NCBI GenBank assembly: GCA_024763135.1
Contig: JANTGD010000160.1
Coordinates: 1 to 7,865 of the forward strand
From: Thiotrichales bacterium
Lineage (GTDB): Bacteria; Pseudomonadota; Gammaproteobacteria; UWMA-0217
Length of the DNA: 7,865 nt
Direction of reading: 5' to 3'
Below are positions 1-5,296 of this stretch, in pieces. A model generated the notes under the pieces. The model worked only from the letters and a program-made list of their open reading frames with translations, did not search any database and was not told the origin of the DNA. Within the stretch, counting starts at the first letter, position 1. Each line of letters opens with the position of its first letter. Both the position numbers and the translations under genes were made by a program.

Positions 1-461
1 GAAATAAAAAACGCCAGCACACCGGTCATCCAGAACAATGCACGAAAGCCAAAACCTTTGCGGATTAACCAGGCACGCAGCGCATCAAAAACCTGACGCT
101 CTTCCATTGCGTTGATATACGTCATGGCCACCAGCAGGAACAACAGCAATTCAGCATATTCCAAAAGATTGTGGCGCACGGCCTCCTCAGCCAGTTCACT
201 TAGGCCATGTTGTTGATAAACAATGCCGATCATGCCCCAGATCAGGCCCGCGGCAAGAATAACCGGTTTGGATTTACGCAGATGCGTAAACTCTTCAGCC
301 ATTACTAAGAGGTAGGCAATCAGGAAAATTCCAATCGCGGCAAATCCTACGGCGCTGTGGGTTAAATCCAGGCGTTGTCCATGCTCAGTTGCTGCGAGCA
401 AAGGCGTGGCGATCAGAAAAAGGCTTGAAAACAGGAGAAAGCGGAGCGGGAGTTTTGACAT
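1..461 (-). CDS. nhaD: Na+/H+ antiporter NhaD, N-terminal part (cut by window edge)
   Basis: Inner-membrane sodium:proton antiporter of the NhaD family (ion transporter superfamily), which expels Na+ or Li+ in exchange for H+. I translated the minus strand from the ATG at 461; about 153 codons are present and the 3' part lies left of base 1. The protein opens with a hydrophobic signal-like segment ending near LLAAT (residues about 5-24). It continues with a membrane helix (VGFAAIGIFLIAYLLVMAEE), the typical NhaD stretch HLRKSKPVILAAGLIWGMIG, then HNLLEYAELLLFLLVAMTYI and NAMEERQVFDALRAWLIRKG, both highly characteristic of this family. An AAGGA ribosome-binding sequence (467-471) sits five bases before the ATG, supporting this start. 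It is divergent from sthA, with about 400 bases between. Family assignment is by recognition of conserved segments; the catalytic core lies outside the window. Confidence 0.88.
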   Translation of the reverse strand, partial: MSKLPLRFLLFSSLFLIATPLLAATEHGQRLDLTHSAVGFAAIGIFLIAYLLVMAEEFTHLRKSKPVILAAGLIWGMIGIVYQQHGLSELAEEAVRHNLLEYAELLLFLLVAMTYINAMEERQVFDALRAWLIRKGFGFRALFWMTGVLAFFI

Positions 462-547
462 TATTTTCCTTCGTTTCGATTGTACGGCAGTCAAAATCCA
501 ACCCATCCAGGTGACTGCGTCAGAACGTGGATGATGGGGTGCGTGCG

Positions 548-566
548 TTACTATGGATTGTCTTGG
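548..566 (+). repeat. Solo copy of the dispersed repeat that bounds the 2351-2465 element
   Basis: The sequence TTACTATGGATTGTCTTGG matches the right end of the 115-base element (2445-2463) at 18 of 19 positions. It also matches the reverse complement of that element's left end. I looked for an inverted partner in the preceding 90 bases and found none, and the adjacent sequence does not align to the element interior. It therefore appears to be a single end or an independent binding-site-like repeat. It lies about 90 bases upstream of the nhaD start and about 300 bases upstream of sthA. Confidence 0.6.
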
Positions 567-660
567 TCAGTTATCAATCGTTGCAGACGCGCTTTCAGGT
601 CGTTACCCACCCTTATCTTTTGAGGACGAGACATTGCTTGTGGAAGCACCCATGCAATGA
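553..660 (+). CDS. Possible 35-residue small ORF starting inside the repeat (doubtful)
   Basis: An ATG inside the solo repeat opens a frame of 35 codons ending in TGA at 658-660. The predicted peptide begins MDCLGQLS and contains GRYPPLSFEDETLLVEAP. It has no signal peptide or membrane helix, and I recognise no family. There is no good ribosome-binding site upstream (only GGGGTG, too far away), and a stop lies in frame seven codons upstream. A frame this short is common by chance. It is listed because the same repeat at 2450 also provides an in-frame ATG reading MDCL. It may equally be noncoding leader or a decayed gene end. Confidence 0.15.
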   Translation: MDCLGQLSIVADALSGRYPPLSFEDETLLVEAPMQ

Positions 661-700
661 TTGATTACTCAGCAATCTGTCGATGCAGCAAAAACAATGC

Positions 701-714
701 CACACTGCAGTGTG
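701..714. promoter_or_regulatory. Perfect 14-base palindrome upstream of sthA (possible operator)
   Basis: CACACTGCAGTGTG is a perfect palindrome about 145 bases before the sthA start. It overlaps a second inverted repeat, TGTGC (711-715) with GCACA (721-725), and is followed by a GC-rich inverted repeat GGCC...GGCC around 743-757. The symmetric shape suits a dimeric regulator or competing RNA hairpins. I cannot match it to a named regulator, and there is no T-tract to suggest a terminator. Confidence 0.3.
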
Positions 715-843
715 CCTACTGCACAGCGGTTCACGGGGCGCCGGCCTTGTAGGGGCCGCCCGAAAGGCATCGATCTTGCATAAAAAACTTACGTATTTAA
801 TGGCTATTTTGTCAGTTTTGCAACATAAATCGTGAGCGCAACT

Positions 844-850
844 AAGGGAG
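844..850 (+). promoter_or_regulatory. Ribosome-binding site of sthA
   Basis: AAGGGAG lies nine bases upstream of the ATG at 860. It fixes the start of the 470-residue protein, which begins directly before the FAD-binding strand as in other SthA proteins. Confidence 0.7.
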
Positions 851-859
851 CACCACACC

Positions 860-2272
860 ATGCAATCCAGCAATTATGACGTCGTCGTCATTGGCAGCGG
901 CCCCGGGGGAGAAGGCGCCGCGATGAAACTCAGTAAATCCGGCCTGCGTGTGGCCGTCGTGGAGCAAGCTACGCAAGTGGGTGGTGGATGCACTCACTGG
1001 GGTACGATACCCAGCAAGTCCCTGCGTCACAATGTCAATCTATTCAAGCAGTATCGCAACAGCCCTTTGTTTCACAGCACCTGCGCACCCACCATCATTG
1101 AGTTTCCCGAGCTGCTGCAAGCAACCTCAGAGGTCATTCATCAGCAGGTAACGACCCGCTCCCGTCACTATGCGCGCAATCGCGTTCGCGTCATCGAGGG
1201 TCGGGCGCGGTTTCTCGACGCACAGACGGTGGCCGTGGAAAACAAGCAGCGTGAAGTCATGCGGCTCAGCGCCCAGTATTTTGTAATCGCCACCGGCTCG
1301 CGCCCGTTTCATCCCGAGCATGTGGATTTCGACCATCCCCGGGTATTTGACAGCGATACCATCTTGAGCCTGACGCATACCCCCTCGAGTATCACCATTT
1401 ATGGCGCCGGCGTGATTGGTTGCGAATATGCATCCATCTTTGCCAATCTGGATATCAAGGTCAATCTGGTGAATACGCGCGACCGACTGCTCTCATTTTT
1501 GGATGACGAAATCACCGATGCACTGAGCTACCATCTTCGGGATCAGGGGGTGGTCATCCGCCACAATGAAACGGTCGACCACATCCACACGAGCGACCAT
1601 GCCGTGGTGCTCGACACCCGATCAGGCAAACGCTTTACTTCGGATATTCTGCTTTGGGCCAATGGGCGCAGTGGCAACAGTAACGACATGGGGCTCGAAG
1701 CACTGGGTATCGATATCAATCATCGTGGCCAGATTGAAGTTGATGACAGCTACCGGAGCGCCCAGGCACATATTTTTGCGGTGGGCGATGTGGCCGGACC
1801 GCCCGGCCTCGCGTCGGCAAGCTACGACCAAGGTCGCTTTGCCGGTGCCACGATCGCCAACCGACAATCGGACTGGCAAGTGATCGAGGAATTTCCCAGC
1901 GGTATCTATACGCTGCCGGAAATCAGCTCCCTGGGAAAAACCGAACGCGAACTGACCGAGGCAGGCGTTCCTTATGAAGTCGGCCAGGCTATGTTCAAAC
2001 ACATTGCAAGAGCCCAGATCACCGGCAGCACCGTTGGCATGCTGAAGGTACTGTTTCATCGCGAAACGCTGGAAATTCTCGGCCTGCACTGCTTTGGCGA
2101 AACCGCCGCTGAAATCATTCATATCGGTCAGGCCATCCTGCGCCAACAAGGGGCAGCCAATACGCTGCGATATTTTACCGAAACCACCTTCAACTACCCG
2201 ACGATGGCAGAAGCCTATCGCGTCGCAGCACTCAACGGACTCAATCGTTTACGACCGCTGGATACGGACTGA
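860..2272 (+). CDS. sthA: Soluble pyridine nucleotide transhydrogenase (Si-specific NAD(P)+ transhydrogenase)
   Basis: Cytoplasmic FAD enzyme that moves hydride between NADPH and NAD+, usually draining excess NADPH. The 470 residues match the family length (466 in E. coli). An FAD-binding GSGPGGEG is at residues 12-19, and E35 ends the second strand. The family-diagnostic GGGCTHWGTIPSK (41-53) keeps C44 but has T49 where dihydrolipoamide dehydrogenases and mercuric reductases have the second redox cysteine, so no active disulfide can form; this loss is normal for SthA. A second nucleotide-binding GAGVIGCEYA starts at residue 182, the second FAD motif AVGDVAG is near 307-313, and the C-terminal dimerisation domain includes FKHIARAQI, HCFGETAAEIIHIGQAI and FNYPTMAEAYRVAALNGLNRL. 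It is apparently monocistronic: the next gene starts 219 bases later, beyond an inverted-repeat element. I see no clear terminator after the stop. Confidence 0.97.
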   Translation: MQSSNYDVVVIGSGPGGEGAAMKLSKSGLRVAVVEQATQVGGGCTHWGTIPSKSLRHNVNLFKQYRNSPLFHSTCAPTIIEFPELLQATSEVIHQQVTTRSRHYARNRVRVIEGRARFLDAQTVAVENKQREVMRLSAQYFVIATGSRPFHPEHVDFDHPRVFDSDTILSLTHTPSSITIYGAGVIGCEYASIFANLDIKVNLVNTRDRLLSFLDDEITDALSYHLRDQGVVIRHNETVDHIHTSDHAVVLDTRSGKRFTSDILLWANGRSGNSNDMGLEALGIDINHRGQIEVDDSYRSAQAHIFAVGDVAGPPGLASASYDQGRFAGATIANRQSDWQVIEEFPSGIYTLPEISSLGKTERELTEAGVPYEVGQAMFKHIARAQITGSTVGMLKVLFHRETLEILGLHCFGETAAEIIHIGQAILRQQGAANTLRYFTETTFNYPTMAEAYRVAALNGLNRLRPLDTD

Positions 2273-2350
2273 CAGGCATTTCAAGCAGGAATCATCACAA
2301 ACGTGAATTCTGTCAAAGGAGCGCCGGCGAAAATGCACTAATTTTCTATT

Positions 2351-2465
2351 TACTAAGACAATCCATAGTAAAGCCACATTCTGCGGGCCACTGCCGGCGA
2401 GCCGCAGTTTGATCCGTAACAGCTGGGACGCTTTGTATGAGGTTTTACTATGGATTGTCTTAGCA
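2351..2465. repeat. 115-base element with 25-base terminal inverted repeats (MITE-like)
   Basis: The left end (2351-2375) and right end (2441-2465) are inverted copies matching at 23 of 25 positions. They share an uninterrupted 20-base core (2353-2372 against 2444-2463), which reads CTAAGACAATCC at its outer end. The interior holds a second hairpin, CTGCGG (2381-2386) with CCGCAG (2402-2407), plus a nested GCC/GGC pair, so the whole could fold as one long branched hairpin. It has no coding capacity. The dinucleotide at the outer left edge is TA (2351-2352) and at the right CA (2464-2465). This would fit an IS630/mariner-type TA target with one changed base, but no clear longer target duplication is visible. 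A third copy of the end is at 548-566. Alternatives are a dispersed palindromic repeat or a regulatory RNA fold before the PilZ gene. Confidence 0.6.
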
Positions 2466-2477
2466 TCCCCCTTCGCA

Positions 2478-2482
2478 AAGGA
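2478..2482 (+). promoter_or_regulatory. Ribosome-binding site deciding the PilZ gene start
   Basis: AAGGA at 2478-2482 is nine bases before the ATG at 2492 and directly touches the ATG at 2483, which is too close. The ATG at 2450 lies inside the inverted repeat and has only GAGG-like sequence around 2439-2442. The start at 2492 is therefore preferred. Confidence 0.6.
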
Positions 2483-2491
2483 ATGAGAACA

Positions 2492-3055
2492 ATGCAAGAA
2501 GGATCAGCCAATCAACGCGAAGCATTTCGCGTCAACGACAAAATCGCACTCCTGGTCAATCCCCTCGCACCCACCATCGCGGGACAGATCAACAGTCTTT
2601 TCGATGCGCGACGCAAAACCGCGCTGATTCACGGTGAGTCGTATCACAAGGTCAAACGTGAAATCAGTGGTTTGGGCTATGTAAAACGCCGCTATCCGGA
2701 AGTTTGGGAGTACATCGAATTTCTCGAACATAAAGTGGACTGCGTTTCACAGCTGCAGATCGGGGACAATCATGCCCTGGATGTGCCCCGGCACACAGTC
2801 GATCTCAGCCTGGGCGGCATTCAGTTTCACGCGCCCCACAAGCTGGCCGACCGCGCCACGGTCGAATTGAAAATGCGCCTGTTTCCATCGATGAAAATCA
2901 TCTACGCCATCGGTCGGGTGGTACGCCAGACACAAACCGCGCAAGACGCCCTGATTGCCATCTGCTTTACGCATCTGCACAACGAAGATCGCGATACCCT
3001 CGCCAAACACATACAGCAGGTGCAACTCGAACGCCTGCACCGCGAACACGCCTAA
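2492..3055 (+). CDS. PilZ-domain protein with split c-di-GMP-binding motif
   Basis: A 187-residue soluble protein, predicted receptor for the second messenger cyclic di-GMP. The two parts of the PilZ signature are visible: REAFR (RxxxR, residues 9-13) near the N-terminus and DLSLGG (DxSxGG, 104-109), followed by strand-like VELKMRLFP and IIYAIGRVVRQ. In a compact PilZ domain these lie about 20-30 residues apart; here some 90 residues intervene. They include charged, probably helical segments (FDARRKTALIHGESYHKVKR, PEVWEYIEFLEHKVDCVSQL). Similar long helical insertions after the first PilZ strand are known, for example in the tetrameric Xanthomonas protein XCC6012, so oligomerisation is plausible, but this protein retains binding residues. 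In-frame ATGs at 2450 and 2483 exist; spacing to AAGGA favours 2492. It stands alone between sthA and the convergent peptidase gene, so its target process (motility, adhesion, envelope) is unknown. Confidence 0.8.
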   Translation: MQEGSANQREAFRVNDKIALLVNPLAPTIAGQINSLFDARRKTALIHGESYHKVKREISGLGYVKRRYPEVWEYIEFLEHKVDCVSQLQIGDNHALDVPRHTVDLSLGGIQFHAPHKLADRATVELKMRLFPSMKIIYAIGRVVRQTQTAQDALIAICFTHLHNEDRDTLAKHIQQVQLERLHREHA

Positions 3056-3072
3056 TGCCCTTACGGCAGGCG
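3049..3072. terminator. Stem-loop spanning the two convergent stop codons
   Basis: CGCCT (3049-3053) pairs with AGGCG (3068-3072), and GCC (3057-3059) pairs with GGC (3065-3067). This leaves a three-base bulge and the five-base loop CTTAC. An alternative pairing is CGCCTGC (3032-3038) with GCAGGCG (3066-3072). The structure covers both stop codons (3053-3055 and 3061-3063). No T-tract follows on either strand, so it is not a standard intrinsic terminator. It may only slow convergent polymerases or be chance in GC-rich DNA. Confidence 0.25.
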
Positions 3073-5136
3073 CGCGATCAAGGGTGAGTCGGTGACGGGC
3101 CACTGCCCTTTGGCGAGATTTTTGCCACTGGCGGCATCAAACAGCACATAACTGTATTTACCGTAATGTGGCAACTTACGCAGCAAGGTGTTCAGGCTGG
3201 CCTGATCGGGCGCCAGTAGCACGACGGCAGTCTGCTGCGAGTTTTTAAGTGCCAGCGCCGCGCTGTGCGTTGCGCGTGCATAGTGCTGCCCTGCGAGAAT
3301 GATTTGGGACGTCGTGAGCGGGAAAGGCGCCCCGATGTCTGCCTTTGCAGCCTCTCTCGTCGGTGGGCTGTCGGGCGAGAATCGCGCACGCAGCTGCTCG
3401 AGCTGCTGTACATCGGGATTGAGCAGCAATTCCACCTGCCCTGCTGCGCCCGCATCTTTTGATAATGGCTTTACCCCCGTCAGCGGGTTCAGTCTCTTGA
3501 GTGGCGCCAGCATCGCCGCATCCCGGGCTGCGCGTTCTGAGGTAGCTGTCATCCAGACGCGCTGCGCCGCATATAGCTGGTTTAAGCTCGCGGGTAACTC
3601 AGCGTCATCCGGTATGCGCATCAGATCGAATTCAGGATCGATCGCAACCTCACGCAGACCGGGCAGCTTCGGCAATGACCACTGCTGACGCCGCTGCTGC
3701 ATCTCTAGGGTGATACGTTGTTCACCGCCATCAGCATCGCGTAACACCACCGGCACCGAAATCCTGAACGGCGCCTCGGCTTGCCGCTGCTCCAGTGTCA
3801 GCTGCACGCGCCCTCCGGCATCCTTGTGCAGCTCAGCCAATGCCAGTTTAGGCGCGCCGCTACGCTCGAGCCATTGCTGAAAAAACCCCTGCAGGGACTG
3901 CCCGGAGGCCGTTTCTAAACTGCGTGCCAACGCCCAAAAGTCAGCGCGTTGAAACCGGTACCGATGGTAAAAATCCTTTAGTCCGGCGTAAAACACGTCC
4001 CCACCGAGCTGTTGGTGCAACATATGAAACACCATCATCGACTTGCCATACCCCACGGCTTGCGTTGCCTGATTATGCCGGCTACGGAATTCGACCAGGG
4101 GAAAATCCTTACCCTGTCGGGTAAACAAGGCAAATTTCTGCAAGGTGTCGCGACGATAGGCGACCTCCTTGTGGCGCTGCGCCTGTAGACGATGATCGGC
4201 CAGATACGCTGTCAGCCCTTCGGACCAATTCCCCGCTCGCGCATCCACATACACGCCATTGCCCCACCAATTGTGCAAAATCTCATGCGGGAAAGAACTG
4301 TATAAAATAAAGGGCAGGCGCATGACACGCGAACCGAGCAACGTAAACGATGGCATCCCCCAGCCGGTCTCCCAGAAACTCTCCACAGTGGCAAATTTTG
4401 CGTAAGGATAGTCACCGAGTAATGCGACGTAGTCATCGAGATAGCGATGGGTGGCATCCAGGTAGCGTTGCGCCAGGGCATTGTCCTTGTGCAGCAGATA
4501 GACCCTTGCCTCCCTGCCATTGTTCGTCGACGTATAAACCGTGTACGGACCGGCCAAGACATAAATCGCGGTTTGCGGGTGCTCCTCGCGCCAATGATAC
4601 GCGTCCACCTCCCTGCCCTGGGAAAGGCTCGCCCACCCCTCGGGCAACCCTTCGATACGCAAGTCGAAACGATGTTCGACGCCAGGCGCCTGGGGATACC
4701 AGTCGCTCCCACTGTCCAGATAAACACCCGCACTGCTCAACAACCGGCAGGGCTCGCGCAACCAGTCACAGGCGGGAGTCGAATCAATGGACCCGGTATA
4801 TCTGAGCGTAACCGGTTGTTGGCCTGCGGGAAATTCATACCAGGCAAGTCCGGCCTGCCGTCTGACGGGCTCGAGCACCTGTCCATTTGCGTGGACTTTG
4901 AAGCGTGCTCCAAGATGAAAGCGTAGCGCTGCGTCTTGATTCGCCTGCAACACATCGGTCACTTGAAAGCTCCCCTTGGCCGGTGACAAGTGAAGCGTTA
5001 TGCGGTGCTCGAAGATTGCAGCTTCACCCGGTGTTACCGCTGTCGGTTGGCCCGCATCGGAGTGTGCCGGCGGTTTGCAGGCCAGTAGCAAACCCATCCC
5101 GATAACCAGCAACGCAACCCGTGCAATGCGTTGCAC
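3061..5136 (-). CDS. M1-family zinc metallopeptidase, predicted lipoprotein
   Basis: Predicted envelope-anchored zinc aminopeptidase of the M1 (gluzincin) family, 691 residues from the chosen GTG start. Residues 1-20 form a lipoprotein signal (VQRIARVALLVIGMGLLLAC) with lipidated C20. The following lysine is not an inner-membrane retention signal, so outer-membrane anchoring is likely. An M1-like beta-sheet N-terminal domain precedes the catalytic domain. Zinc ligands are H284 and H288 of HEILH with E306 of NWSEG, and E285 is the general base. The usual GAMEN exopeptidase motif is replaced by GWGMPSF (G260 to F264). GYGKSMMVFHML (Y363) probably supplies the transition-state tyrosine. About 90-130 residues after the helical part have no clear M1 counterpart. 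The GTG at 5136 follows a GAGG at ten bases and places the signal peptide at the terminus; the open frame reaches upstream to 5376 but that part reads as arginine-rich noise. It is divergent from the ChaN-type gene and converges on the PilZ gene with a five-base gap. Confidence 0.87.
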   Translation of the reverse strand: MQRIARVALLVIGMGLLLACKPPAHSDAGQPTAVTPGEAAIFEHRITLHLSPAKGSFQVTDVLQANQDAALRFHLGARFKVHANGQVLEPVRRQAGLAWYEFPAGQQPVTLRYTGSIDSTPACDWLREPCRLLSSAGVYLDSGSDWYPQAPGVEHRFDLRIEGLPEGWASLSQGREVDAYHWREEHPQTAIYVLAGPYTVYTSTNNGREARVYLLHKDNALAQRYLDATHRYLDDYVALLGDYPYAKFATVESFWETGWGMPSFTLLGSRVMRLPFILYSSFPHEILHNWWGNGVYVDARAGNWSEGLTAYLADHRLQAQRHKEVAYRRDTLQKFALFTRQGKDFPLVEFRSRHNQATQAVGYGKSMMVFHMLHQQLGGDVFYAGLKDFYHRYRFQRADFWALARSLETASGQSLQGFFQQWLERSGAPKLALAELHKDAGGRVQLTLEQRQAEAPFRISVPVVLRDADGGEQRITLEMQQRRQQWSLPKLPGLREVAIDPEFDLMRIPDDAELPASLNQLYAAQRVWMTATSERAARDAAMLAPLKRLNPLTGVKPLSKDAGAAGQVELLLNPDVQQLEQLRARFSPDSPPTREAAKADIGAPFPLTTSQIILAGQHYARATHSAALALKNSQQTAVVLLAPDQASLNTLLRKLPHYGKYSYVLFDAASGKNLAKGQWPVTDSPLIARLP

Positions 5137-5168
5137 CCCATTCAAACCTCTGTGTTTTCCAAACAAGC

Positions 5169-5194
5169 TCGCCGGATTTGCATGCCGCCGGCGA
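5169..5194. promoter_or_regulatory. Inverted repeat in the shared divergent promoter region
   Basis: TCGCCGG (5169-5175) and CCGGCGA (5188-5194) form a seven-base inverted repeat with a 12-base spacer, 33 bases upstream of the peptidase start. A further CCGGCG occurs at 5203-5208. It could be an operator common to both lipoprotein genes or a hairpin in the peptidase mRNA leader. In GC-rich sequence such a match can occur by chance. Confidence 0.25.
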
Positions 5195-5237
5195 ACCCGT
5201 GACCGGCGTGGGACTATCGATCCCGCCCCGTGCAAAC

Positions 5238-5246
5238 TGCTATGCT
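5238..5246 (+). promoter_or_regulatory. Candidate extended -10 promoter for the ChaN-type gene
   Basis: TGCTATGCT fits an extended -10 element (TGn followed by TATGCT at 5241-5246). The -35 position around 5218-5223 shows no good match, as is tolerated with an extended -10. Transcription would begin near 5253, giving a leader of about 44 bases to the ATG at 5297 but only eight to the alternative ATG at 5261. This supports 5297 as the start. Confidence 0.35.
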
Positions 5247-5296
5247 GTCGTCGTCGTATCATGTCAAACTCGCTCATTCGAGAAGCCGCAGCCACC

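Larger units (their letters stand above)
462..852. other. Intergenic region between divergent nhaD and sthA
   Basis: About 390 bases with no gene I can defend. It must hold the promoters of both divergent genes, but I found no convincing -35/-10 pair for either. ATTGTA at 479-484 reads TACAAT on the minus strand but would leave a very short nhaD leader. An AT-rich stretch at 776-830 upstream of sthA contains TTGCAT and TTGTCA without well-spaced -10 boxes. The region also holds a solo copy of the dispersed repeat (548-566), a short frame starting in it, and a cluster of palindromes at 701-760, all listed separately. Confidence 0.6.

Noticed and set aside
613..873. 86-codon minus-strand frame across the sthA upstream region
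   Set aside because: Cysteine-rich, no recognisable family, no ribosome-binding site, and it overlaps the sthA start and its ribosome-binding site.
860..2272. Reading the flavoprotein as dihydrolipoamide dehydrogenase or mercuric reductase
   Set aside because: The second redox cysteine is replaced by T49 in GGGCTHWGTIPSK, and the segments throughout match SthA instead.
2351..2465. Integron attC site or CRISPR repeat
   Set aside because: The attC consensus core sites are absent, no integrase is nearby, and there is no regularly spaced direct-repeat array; only two inverted ends and one distant solo copy.
2450..2491. PilZ gene start at the ATG at 2450 or 2483
   Set aside because: The 2450 ATG is inside the terminal inverted repeat and lacks a well-placed ribosome-binding site; the 2483 ATG touches the AAGGA. 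The 2492 ATG has proper spacing.
4212..4955. Several frames of 66-173 codons on both strands within the peptidase gene
   Set aside because: They are shadows of the M1 coding sequence; the translations are arginine/cysteine-rich and the M1 motifs occur only in the 3061-5136 frame.
5000..5296. In-frame upstream extension of the ChaN-PDZ gene by up to 99 codons
   Set aside because: It overlaps the 5' end of the M1 peptidase on the other strand, reads as low-quality arginine/cysteine-rich sequence, and would bury the lipoprotein signal peptide in the interior.
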